Origin: Eriocheir sinensis
Taxonomy: Eukaryota > Arthropoda > Malacostraca > Decapoda > Varunidae
Assembly: GCF_024679095.1 (NCBI RefSeq)
Contig: NC_066518.1
Coordinates: 3,584,110-3,648,109 of the forward strand
DNA: 64,000 nucleotides
Direction: 5' to 3'
The notes under the pieces are model-generated. The model worked only from the letters and a program-made list of their open reading frames with translations, had not been told where the DNA came from and did not search any database. This document shows, one piece after another, positions 13,601 to 25,116 of this stretch (positions are counted from its first letter, which is position 1; every line of letters begins with the position of its first letter). The translations under genes and the position numbers were made by a program.

Positions 13601-13915
13601 CACCCAAGCTTACCTTTGTCCTGGTGTCCTCACGTGGATAATCCTCCGTGATAGACGCACAGCAGTTTCTTCACACGTGACACTTCTGAACGCCGTACAA
13701 AACAATCTGAAATAAATATAATTCACTCGACAGAATGCCTAAACACAACACACCCCACTCGTGGAGCCTCACTGTTGATGTGGACGAGCCATATACACAG
13801 CGCGTCACGCGGCCGAAGCTGCTGCACTCGGCAACAGTGGTAGGCTAGTTATAAATGTTCATTTTTGTGTAATGGATTGTTTGTTTCTTTTTGTATGTAC
13901 GTGTAATTATAAATT

Positions 13916-13959
<44 letters not shown>

Positions 13960-14755
13960 ATAGCATGTTGTCCAGTAAAACAACTCTACATGAAACAAAG
14001 GACCTGTGTTTGACATGCTTAGAAAGTTCAACGACTCTGGAATCGTATAGATATTTTTTGGGGGGAAAGTGAGTGATGTTGCTCCTAATTATAAAGCAGG
14101 TAGTTTATTTGAGACTATCAGAGTAAGTAATCCTCATCATCATTCTCATCCCTGAAGAGTACATCGTAGAAAATGGCCTTTCCCAACGTCCTCCTCCTCT
14201 GATGTTCGTGCAATTCATACAGATCCGGCAATGCTCATCTCTCCACCTGGTTCCTGGTCTGCCCTGAGTCCTGCAGTATATGGATTACCAGTTTGGTTGT
14301 TCATCTGTCATTTGGCAACAAAGTCAGAAATAAGATAACTTTAAATTCAGAGAGATTGAAGAGAGATGAATGAAGGAGAACCTCAACTACCATATTATTA
14401 GTTGAAACGCCACTGAAATATCCAAAAGAAGGTTAGATAATGGTATGGACGAGAACGGAAAAAAAAAAAACAATGACAGATATATAGATTTCAAGAGGTC
14501 AAACAGAGACTCCTTTCCATGTGACTCCCATTGTGTGTCAACCAAAAATAGACACAATGAAATACGAATGAGATAAGAAAAAAACAACAACAGTACAGCT
14601 CGAAGGTAAGCCGGTATTTCGATGAGCCCAGAGAAACAAATGTCACTGAGCTGATGTTCGTCCGTCGTGCACATGTCCACCACCCTCCAGGCACTCCGAC
14701 ACCAGCGCCGCGCCTTTCTGGGTCACGGGAACGACAACACGACGAAATGCTACAA

Positions 14756-14759
<4 letters not shown>
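13600..14759. other. Unassigned, (CA)n at 13920-13958
   Basis: Apart from the CA run, nothing is recognised except a weak minus-strand exon candidate near 13615-13708, listed among the findings. Confidence 0.35.
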
Positions 14760-14813
<54 letters not shown>

Positions 14814-15060
14814 GTGGTGGAGACAGACAAGCAAACAGGACAGACAGACAGACAGACATAGATAAGTTTTGATACAGCCAGACAAACAGACAGCCAGCCT
14901 AACAAACATAAAAAGAAACAAAGAAACAGACAGAAAACAGACAAACAGAAAAAAATGGAGGCATGTCTAAAAAAAAAGTCACAGGTAGGTTGACAGATAG
15001 ACAAATGAATATATCTTGAAATTAAAGATAGATATAAAGACAGACAAGCAGGCAGACAGC
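14760..15060 (+). repeat. (GA)n then degenerate GACA repeat
   Basis: GA at 14760-14811 is followed by imperfect AGACAGACAAACAGAC units to about 15060. Confidence 0.85.
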
Positions 15061-15179
15061 ATGATACAGAAGTGGGAGAAAGCAGTCAAGGAAAAAAAAA
15101 TCCTGCTATAATATAATTTCAGAGGAACACGAAAATCCTTGTTGGAGGTGATGTGACGAGCGTGGCTGCGAGCGACGTC

Positions 15180-15182
<3 letters not shown>

Positions 15183-15214
<32 letters not shown>
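15183..15214 (+). repeat. (CT)n microsatellite
   Basis: A run of about 16 CT units. Confidence 0.95.
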
Positions 15215-15217
<3 letters not shown>

Positions 15218-15640
15218 GCTCTTCCCGGGAGAGACAAAAAGCGGCTCTGAGGCTCACCACTCCCTACCGGCCTGGGAGATCGCGGAGTAGCAGGCAGTCT
15301 TCAACAACACACGTACTTTATTTTCAGGTGCGGTTTCTTTTCTTTTATCGCTTATCTCGGAAGGAAACAAAGAACCAGTTTTTGTCACCGTGGCGTCACA
15401 GGCAGCGGTCGAGAGGCAGGACGTCGGGTGTGCTGAGTGAGGAAAGCTTTACAAACATAACCTGCTGCCCTCCAGTCCTCAGGTGCCGCGGCGAGAGGCT
15501 TTCAGTGACCCCGGCGCATCATCGAATCAGACCACCCGACAGAGAGACAGAAAACAGCGTGAGAGACTTTCCAGGATGCCTTTAGTGAAAATATTAAATC
15601 CATGTTGGTTATGATTCCGATAGTAAGCATTGCATGGAAG
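15215..15640. other. Unassigned sequence
   Basis: Moderately GC-rich. No exon could be supported. Confidence 0.35.
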
Positions 15641-15649
15641 AGCGAGTTT

Positions 15650-15828
15650 GTATGAAGGGAAGTTTGTTGACTGGGAAGAGATCGGATGTGATGACTTAGT
15701 ATGAGGCAGGCTACTATGAGGCACTTTAGTATGAGGGGAGTTAGTGTGAGGCGAGTTTGTGTGAGTTATTATGAGGGGACAGTATGAAGCGTTAACGTAC
15801 ATCAAGATTGCACCAGTGAGACTTAACC

Positions 15829-15866
<38 letters not shown>
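15650..15866 (+). repeat. TATGAGG minisatellite and (GT)n
   Basis: Irregular AGTATGAGG/AGTGTGAGG units occupy 15690-15780. A GT run follows at 15831-15866. Confidence 0.75.
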
Positions 15867-15868
<2 letters not shown>

Positions 15869-16519
15869 CCCGGGAGTAATGACAAAGAGGTCCAATCAGA
15901 AAAAGAAGTACACACGTCGACAAGCCTATGATGAACACTCACCTCAAACTTTCCAACAGGCTTTATTTTTGCTGTCACTGATAGCCATTTCAGGGAAGCA
16001 GGTAAAAGAAAAAGAGATCATCATTTGACACCAATAAGCATTTGAGAAAGTCTATTAGTGCTGCTGCAAAATTCTCATAAAAAATTCTAACCAGTCATGA
16101 AGGTATTTTGGATGACGACCAGGGAGGAAGAGGGAGCTGAGGTACGGGAACGGCGGGGGAGGAGAGGGTTTCAGTGTGTCCTAAGTGGGTCATTCTTTGT
16201 CCTGACTCTCTATGTCTTCTCCGCACCACGCCCTTCCTTTCCCTACCTTTCCCTGCCCTGCCCTGCCTTGCCCGCTCGTCCGTCCACGCCCCTCATGCAT
16301 CGGCACACCATTGCTATACCTTCAACACACGTTCTCTCATTCTCCCTCCGACAATGCATCTGGGACTGAGTGTTTACGATGCTTACTTAAATGGGGAATC
16401 ATCAGCTAAGGAAGACAACGCCGAGTGTGCGATAAAAATATAGACAAGTGTTATCCATCGAGAAGAGAAGGATAAAAGAACTTGAAAAGAAAATATTTAA
16501 TGAGACGAATGGATAAGCA
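15867..16519. other. Unassigned sequence
   Basis: No gene is recognised. A CCCTGCC run lies at 16250-16270. Confidence 0.35.
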
Positions 16520-16520
16520 G

Positions 16521-16574
<54 letters not shown>

Positions 16575-16829
16575 TGTGCATGCAATAAACACCCAGTACA
16601 CATGTTCTTTAATTTTATCTTTTATCCGCTATTTCTCACCCTGACAGCTCTCCTCTGTCTCGCGGGGGTGAACTAGTCCTACGAGTGTAACCCAAGGCGT
16701 GTGGAGGATCAGTCAGTGCGCCGATCCCTGCCTCCATGGCCTTTGTCTCAGCGCTGGAAGGGAAACAATACCCGCGGAGACACAATGCCTTTTGACCCGA
16801 GTGCTCTTGTCTGGCTGGAGGTGTTTGTA

Positions 16830-16884
<55 letters not shown>
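16520..16884 (+). repeat. Two (GT)n arrays with a short spacer
   Basis: GT runs at 16520-16573 and 16833-16884 flank 260 bp of unassigned sequence. Confidence 0.95.
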
Positions 16885-16885
<1 letters not shown>

Positions 16886-16974
16886 CAGCCTGCCAGGTAA
16901 AGAATGTTACTAATAAAAATTGTGAGGAATGTTAATAGAATTGTTGTGTTCCTGTGTGGGTGAGAGGTTAGCGG

Positions 16975-17314
16975 CGGCGTGGAAGGGAGGGAGGAAGGGA
17001 AGCGGCGGCAGTGTTCTTGGCTGTGATCGAGATCCGGCTCAGGACACTAGACGCCGCCGTATTTAGGTCATGACAGGGGCAGGGGTGAAGGGAGGGAAGG
17101 AGGGAATGAAAGAGGAGGATGCGAGGGGGAGAGAAGGAAGAGGGGGGAAAGGAAAAGGGGGATAGAGGGAGAGAAGGGAGGGGGGGAAAGGAAAAGGGTG
17201 ATGGAGGGAAAAAGAAGGGAAAAGGGGGATAAAGAGAAGGGGAGTAGGAGGGAAGGGGCGCATGGGAGGGTTGAAGGATATGTAACAGAACGTCAGACCA
17301 AAAGTACGGACGGA

Positions 17315-17372
<58 letters not shown>

Positions 17373-17420
17373 TCACGTAAAGTGGGGCCATCGTGTAACC
17401 TGGCAACATAATGAAGAGGT

Positions 17421-17470
<50 letters not shown>
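16975..17470 (+). repeat. G/A-rich tract then two (AC)n arrays
   Basis: A G/A-only-biased stretch (17070-17270) with repeated GGGGGAAAGGAAAAGGG is followed by AC runs at 17318-17370 and 17423-17470. Confidence 0.9.
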
Positions 17471-17472
<2 letters not shown>

Positions 17473-17900
17473 GAAGGGTACGAGATTAACGAGGAAACAC
17501 GTCCATGCCAGATTAAGCGACAAGACTTTATTTGCTGCTGTCAGTGTGTCAAGCGTTTGTGGGTCTTTGGGGCGACTCAGTGTGCAGATTAAAGGCCAAA
17601 GGAGAACAAAGAGCCAGGTAGTCCTAATGTGTGTTAATTAAGCCTACCGTCATCCTCATCAGAGACAGCGGTGTTTATGCAATACCTGAAATGAGATGTG
17701 GAGGGTAATTACAGGAAGACACATTCGTTACATTTGACATATATTTTGTACTGAATGGAGGGAGGGTTCCACAAGAATACTGTACTATATACTCGTAGAG
17801 GTAACATCATTATGCTTTATGAATACTAAATATGTTTTATATACGCTTTAAATGAAAGAGAAAAAATTCTGTATCATTGTTTTTACAGTTTTAATCTTTG
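17471..17900. other. Unassigned sequence
   Basis: No gene or element is recognised. Confidence 0.35.
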
Positions 17901-18022
17901 TTACTACTACTACCACTACTACTACTACTACTACTACTAATTCTACTACTACTACCACTACTACTACCACTTCTACTATTGACCATACTGGCACTTATAT
18001 TACTACCGTCATTCCAATATTT

Positions 18023-18068
<46 letters not shown>

Positions 18069-18125
18069 CTACATACACACATACACACTACCCCCCCCCA
18101 CACACACATACACACTCACACACAG
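17901..18125 (+). repeat. (CTA)n and (CA)n microsatellites
   Basis: CTA-type units lie at 17901-17980. CA-type units lie at 18026-18125, with a poly-C interruption. Confidence 0.93.
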
Positions 18126-18394
18126 CCCCGGGCAGGAGGAGCAAGTACATAAGCCTGAATTCCGTGAGCGCCAAGTGGAGGAAGTGAGGACCCGACCCTC
18201 GGCGGCGGCGGGGCGGCAAGAAGCGGGGTCACAGGGCTGGGTCAGGACACGCCAGGCTGCAGCCCCGCCACTCAGCCTTCGCAACGGGGGAACAAATACC
18301 ACACATACCAGCTGCGTAATATCTCTCTCTGTAAGGAAGTCACATTAATAACGACCGGTGATGGATGTTACTATTTTGTTGGCTCCTGTGTTCT

Positions 18395-18690
<296 letters not shown>

Positions 18691-20436
18691 TTTTTTATAC
18701 ACCTGTCTAAGGCAAGTTCTTCGGGTCAGCCAACACAGTATTATTATTATTATTTTTTATCCCTCGGCGTCTCAGAGTTCAGCCGTAAGTGCCGTCCCTG
18801 GGCCCCCGGCGTGCTGCCACTGGGGAAGGGGAATGTGCTGCCTCGGGGCCTCCCTCAGGTAAATTTGTGTGCTTACCGCAGGAAAATCCGGAGCCAAAAG
18901 GCGATCATGTTAATAAATTCTGTGAACTTTTGGACTATTTTGAACTCCACTCCGCTCCTGTCTACCACTTCCCCGACACCCCTGCAGCAACGCACACCAC
19001 CACCGGCACTGCCACGGCCACAGTCAACATATAAATAAAAATATTATCATCATCAACAACATAAACAACAACAATAATATTTCATGCACAGTATTATGCT
19101 CTGTGGTTTTCATGGATACAAGAATTTTAGAAACTTTTCTTTCGATATATATGTGGCTGTGCTGAAGTACATTGTAAGATGATGGACCCGTTTGAATAAC
19201 AGGTCTAGTGTTGTTCAATTTATGATCATTGTACGACCTGCCTTAAACCTTGTAAAGTGATAAATTACATAATTGCCAGCCTCTCAATACTGACAGATTA
19301 ATATAAGAGGTATCTAGACTTGCACCGGGCTGTGTTTCTTTGGAACAGTGTCCCAAAGAATTATGAACAGATATTAGTGAATATTTATTGGAGTTTGCAG
19401 GAAATTTTGCAACGAGGAAAAAGTTCCTTGTCCATTTCGCAATAATCGCACGTTTTCTCTTGTTGCGAACTAAGTGACGCTTTACAAACCTTTACTGAAA
19501 ACCGGCATTATCTTTTCCAGGTGTCTTGCTAATAAGCTGTTACATGAAGTCCAATCAGCTGAAGCAACACGACGGAGCTTGTTTGCCTTCCTCTCCCTTG
19601 GCCACATCTTCAAAGCGCTTCGGGTGGCTGTGCAGCAGCGCCCCAACGCAACGGTGCATGCTCGCGTGATGGCTCAGCATGTCAAGCGCAGCGCGGCAGT
19701 GGGTCGGGAATGCGAAATTCATGCCCTCGCTTAACAATGCCACGTGGGTTATGGCCCCCGCGGAGGAATACAAAGGAAAGCAAACCGCGATAGGCCACTG
19801 GGTTCAAAGACACCACCGGGAAGGACTGGTATTTGAGGCGGCGAAAGGAAAGGCTCGGGCACCTGACTTGGCCTGAATCCCTCCAACTTCCAATTCCGTA
19901 CACGGTGAAAAGGATGTACGAGCAAAACATCTAACACTCAACATATAAAAAAGCATATTTAGGTAAGTGCGTGGTTTAAGCAGCAGGGTTTTAACTTCCT
20001 GGTATTTTTTTTCATTGTAAGAGAGAATAAAGAAAAAGACTCAGGGAGCAGTAATGCAGTTTATTGAAGAAAATGTGGCAAGCATATACACTTAAGTTTT
20101 GGATGCGCACGTCACATATCTTTAGGAAACAACACAAAATTGGTCTTAAAAAAACAGTAAAGTGGTTCAGTTTTTCCCTCCTCTCAAACTCTATTGTTGT
20201 AAAAATTGCAACATGAAACAGCGAGGGAATACTGAAAAGAAAAGAAAAATCATCGGCAGACAAAATTATGGCTTCTTTTTCATAACGACTGACATAAATG
20301 AGCCATAATGTAATAGTCTGTTTATCATATTTCATCTAAGCGCCATCACTGTCAAGGTGCAACACAACAAAACTATTACCGCGAAAATTATATGATGAAA
20401 ACAGCGAATGAAATTAAAAAAAGGAAAAAAATATTG

Positions 20437-20440
<4 letters not shown>
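18691..20440. other. Unassigned sequence
   Basis: No gene could be supported. 18775-18858 has acceptor- and donor-like edges but no recognisable protein. Confidence 0.35.
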
Positions 20441-20497
<57 letters not shown>

Positions 20498-20737
20498 CCA
20501 AAGCAGTCCAGGGGGCCACTGCAGGAGCCCAAAAGCAGGTCGCACGTTTTCTCGCAGCTCACGATCAGCAGGAGGCCGCCGCGCCACCCCACCCTTGCAC
20601 CATATTAATCAAGAGAAGCCTTAAGCGGGGGCAGGGCGCGGGATGGGCAGGTAACGGGGTGGAGGGGGTCCAGGGGGTGGGGGGGGAGCGTTGAGAGGGA
20701 GGAGGGACTGAATTAAAAAACGATTCTATTAAGATTT

Positions 20738-20815
<78 letters not shown>
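20441..20815 (+). repeat. Two (GA)n arrays
   Basis: GA runs at 20441-20491 and 20743-20815 flank a GC-rich spacer. Confidence 0.95.
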
Positions 20816-20821
<6 letters not shown>

Positions 20822-21604
20822 GACATGTAGCGGACAGCGATTAATTAAGAAAAAAAAAGCTAAGAATTGAAATATTATACAAAGATACAGAGAAATATGT
20901 AAAAAAACTGGAGGATTAACATGCAGCCCAGCTAAGACACGCGGGGGGTGGGGGTTGAAGGGGGTGGTAAAGAATGTGAATAGTGAAGAAGAGATGGGGG
21001 GAGTAGAGGGAAGGGGGGGGTGGAGGTGCGTGGCTTCATGGAGGGCTGCGGCGGCGGTGAGGGATGGGGGTAAGGGGGAGAGAAGCGTCCAGGTGGGGTC
21101 TTGTGGGCATCCCGGATCCGTTTTCACTTTTCCGTGGGAGGGGGAGTTGACCTAGATTTGGCAGGGCGGCGTTGAGAGGGGCTTCACGTTGAGGAGGAAG
21201 AGGAGGAAGAAGAGGAGGAGGAGAGGATGTAACCAGGGCCCATATGTAAGAAATGAGAGGTGGTTAAAGGAGGGAGGAGAGGAAGGGAGGGAGGGAGGGA
21301 GGAACATTAGCAAACAGGCGTTACAAAGGCGGGATAGTGTTCGGGGAGGGGCGGCGCTATAAATCGTGCGAGTGACGCGGAAGAGAAAAGAAACTGTAGG
21401 GGTTCAAGTTTAGGGTACATGATGACTGTAGGAAGAGGATGGATGTGTGGCGCTCTCTCTATTGTATTAAGACTGTGATTTACTAAGATAGATGAGGCCG
21501 TACTTTCAAGGGATTACATAGTGCTAGGCGTATTGTAATGTTCAATGTTTTAAATTCATACGGTAATATTGCTTGGTGTAAAGTATAATGAAACTGAAGA
21601 TTCG
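20816..21604. other. Unassigned, G-rich plus strand
   Basis: GGAGG and GGGGG simple sequence, including GAGGA units at 21190-21225. No gene is recognised. Confidence 0.35.
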
Positions 21605-21825
21605 TCAGCTCTTTCGATTCGTTCATTCTTCATCTGTATTTCCTCCTGCCTACGACTTGAACTCTTTCATGAGGAGGGTATCAGGACACCTCTCCTCCCG
21701 AAATTGACTTCTCTTTCGGCCACCTCTTTGGATTCTTTTTAGGAGCAGCGAGAAGCGGGCTTTTTTGAATTATTGTTTCCTTTTTTTGTGCCCTTGAGCT
21801 GTCTCCTTTGTTGTGCTACAGGCTA
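21605..21825 (+). mobile_element. Jockey-like retroelement 3' end
   Basis: It shares the string from CATCTGTATTTCCTCCTGCC through YDLNSFMRRVSGHLSSRN and the tail TTGTGCCCTTGAGCTGTCTC with the copy at 56924-57475. Only the last ~25 codons and the 3' tail remain. Confidence 0.7.
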
Positions 21826-22800
21826 CAGGACATATCATGAGGTAGGACTGAAAAATGCCAGGATGGATTTACGCTACAGGATATGGATGCCTCGAAAAGA
21901 AAGCATGCATTCTATACTGCCATAAAAATACACGTCTGGTCTGTATTGTAGGTACGAAACAGCTATAGAGATACACGGAAAGGAGGTCAGTGTCGGTCAC
22001 GTTAGCGGGTAATTCACGAAAAATCAAGTAATAATCGGCCACGAATTTCCCGTGATTGCTATAATAGTTTCCTCGTCCATCACCCACTAAACCACCACCT
22101 CTGCCTCAGCCCGTCATGGAACCTCTTCGGTCTTGCCTGCATGCTTGAGGTCTGATGCGAAATAATATACAAATAGACAATCATGATAAACTCCATAGTA
22201 CACCTTGTATATGAAAGTTAGATACATTTGTTTACTAGGAAAATATAGGAAAATAGATATAGGAAATGACAAAAAAACTTAAAAATCAATAGCACGGGCC
22301 AAATTTGTGGCTTTACCGTGTACCAGCGACGGGCCACATTTTTGTCATGGTATAACCCCCCAAAAATAGATGATGCATAAACTATATATATATTATGAAA
22401 TGGTTTGCGTGAGTGATGATTTTTTCTCATTTTTCTCGGTTAGAGGGGCCTTTAAGAAACATGATCCCCGCAGCTACCAGGTTAATATATGCTAAGCCGA
22501 AGACCAACGCACATTAACCTGTTGATTGGGGCTGACTTCAGGTGTGAGGAGGACAGGTGAGGCGGACAGGATAAGTGAGGGGATGGGCAGGTAAAGGTGT
22601 TGGGTGTTAGGTGTGAGGGGAATAAAAACAGGGTCCATTACCTTCACGGGGAGGCAGGAATGTTAGGGGGCGGAGGACAAAGGGAGGGAGAAAGGGAAGA
22701 GGGGAGGAGGAAGAGGAGAAGGAGGAGGAGGAGGAGGAAAAGGTAGACGAAGAATAGGAAGGTGAAGCCAAATAGACCTTCGAAGGGAAAGTTCTCGCCG
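21826..22800. other. Unassigned sequence
   Basis: No gene is recognised. GGAGGA-rich from 22680. Confidence 0.35.
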
Positions 22801-22805
22801 TTGCG

Positions 22806-22831
22806 CTCTCTCTCTCTCTCTCTCTCTCTGT

Positions 22832-22867
<36 letters not shown>

Positions 22868-22972
22868 TTATCTATCTATCTATCTATATATGATGATGAC
22901 GATGATTGTAATGATAGTCGAGATCGTTTAATGTCAGTTTTTTTTTTTTTTTGTTTTTTTTTTTTTTTTTGG
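22806..22972 (+). repeat. (CT)n, (CTAT)n and poly-T
   Basis: CT at 22806-22828, CTAT units at 22836-22887, then two T runs at 22938-22971. Confidence 0.93.
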
Positions 22973-23464
22973 TTTCCACTCGTTATTCACTTCATATCCC
23001 GTGTCTTTTGTTGCGTTGGTGTTGTATCTGAATTGTAATTGGTATTGTATTGTATTAGTTTGAATCACAGACTTTTCCTTATCATTTTCCTTCTTTTTCC
23101 CGTTTCTTCAATTACCATTTCTCTCTAATCGATGTTTTCTTCATTTTGGAACATCTCATTACCCCAAGTTCTTTTCATTTGTTGTTTTTCCGCATCATTT
23201 CGCATTTTCATTTAACGTTCTATCATTTTTCACACGATTTTCTCTGACTTTATATTTTTTCCTTTATTCTCATAGTTATCACAAAAAGTACGAGTTCTTT
23301 TTCATTCCAGTCTTTATGTATGTCAGTTTGCATTTCAATTTTACGTTATATATTTTTCCCAGCACTATAATCTTTAATTTTTATCTAATTCACTAACTAA
23401 TGTCTTTAATATCATTCTCGTATATACCCCTCACATATTTACTAGTTCTTTTTCATTGTTGTGT

Positions 23465-23790
23465 TTTGTGTCATTTTGTATTTCTATTTTACGTTCTCTC
23501 CTATCTTATTTTACATCGATTTCCTCAACAGTTTTTTCCCCTTTTATTCGTACATATCCATAGAATCTACGAGTTTTTATGCAATGTGTTTTCTGTGAGT
23601 CAGTTTGTATTTTAATTTAATTTCACGTTGTGTCATTTTGTATTTCTACTTTACGTTCTATTCTATCTTATTTTACATCGATATCCCCAACATTTTTCTC
23701 CCCTTTTATTCGCACATAACCACAGAATCTACGAGTTTTTATTCAATGTGTTTTCTGTGAGTCAGTTTGTATTTTAATTTCACGTTCCAT
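23465..23790 (+). repeat. 162-bp tandem duplication
   Basis: GTGTCATTTTGTATTTCTA recurs at 23468 and 23630, with CGAGTTTTTAT and CAATGTGTTTTCTGTGAGTC in both copies. More decayed relatives (GCATTTCAATTTTACGTT) lie upstream to about 23080. Confidence 0.85.
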
Positions 23791-24237
23791 CTTTTCTTTC
23801 TTACACAATTTTCGAAAGGTATTATTTTTCGTTGATTTCGTACCCACCAAAACAAGAGTCGTACGGTCTCTTTCACTGTCGGTCTCTTCTTCTTTCTACT
23901 GCCCTCATTACCTCCCTTTCTTTCCTCGCTTTTTTCGCATTCTTCTATATCCATCCCTTTCACCTCTTTTTCCGCCTCCTTTCCCTTCCCCACCCTCCTC
24001 CTCCTCCTCCTCCTCCTCCTTCTCTCATTCCCTACCCGCCACATCCTTTTTCTACGCCCATTTCTCCCTCCGCTTCCTTTCCGTTGCCTCCCGGAGCAGA
24101 TCCTGAAACTTTCTCTTTAATTATGACTCACCTGGCGTATACCTGCTGCCTCCTGTCCCTCCCACCTGGCCCGCCTTTGTCTTCCTCTCTCACTCTCTCT
24201 TTCTCTTCCTTCGTCGGCGTCTCACTCCCCCCCCCCC

Positions 24238-24240
<3 letters not shown>

Positions 24241-24295
<55 letters not shown>
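24241..24295 (+). repeat. (CA)n microsatellite
   Basis: A run of about 25 CA units after a poly-C tract. Confidence 0.97.
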
Positions 24296-24299
<4 letters not shown>

Positions 24300-24439
24300 A
24301 TCCTTTTTGCTCTCTCTTGCTCTCACGGTTCTTCCTCCTTTGACTTCTTATCAATAAAGGTGTTGTTCTTTATTTGTCCAGTTATTCTTCTTCTCTCTTA
24401 TTTATTCGTGACAATGAAATCAAAGAAAGAAAGGAAAAA

Positions 24440-24694
<255 letters not shown>

Positions 24695-24782
24695 ATAAGT
24701 TCCGGGTATCTACAGGGTATCACGCACGGTTACATGAGAGAGAAAAAAAAAGGAAAAGAAGAAGAGACGTCTGGAGGAGGAG

Positions 24783-24785
<3 letters not shown>

Positions 24786-24833
<48 letters not shown>

Positions 24834-25060
24834 TGGGTGGAGTGAGGTTGGTGGGTGAGGAGAGGAGAGAGAAACACGCCACTCTCCCTCTCCACCTCTC
24901 TCTCTCTCTGTATAGCATTTCTCTAGCATTTCTCTTCCTTTTTCCGTATTCTGTTTTTGTGTTACGTTTTCTCTTGCGAGCGAGTAACAACATTCCTCAG
25001 CGCAGCCAGACCATATACGCTCCTTTTTCACGTTAATTCTTCACGTTCCGGAGCTTAAGC

Positions 25061-25114
<54 letters not shown>

Positions 25115-25116
25115 GG
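24786..25116 (+). repeat. (GA)n, spacer, (GT)n(GA)n
   Basis: GA at 24786-24831, then GT at 25062-25093 joined to GA at 25094-25115. Confidence 0.95.

Noticed and set aside
18775..18858. Gly/Pro-rich stretch with splice-like edges
   Set aside because: Too short, and two frames are equally open. No neighbouring exon with matching phase.
19474..19876. Two overlapping plus-strand open frames (86 and 65 codons)
   Set aside because: No known domain, no clear splice context and no codon pattern. Left as unassigned.
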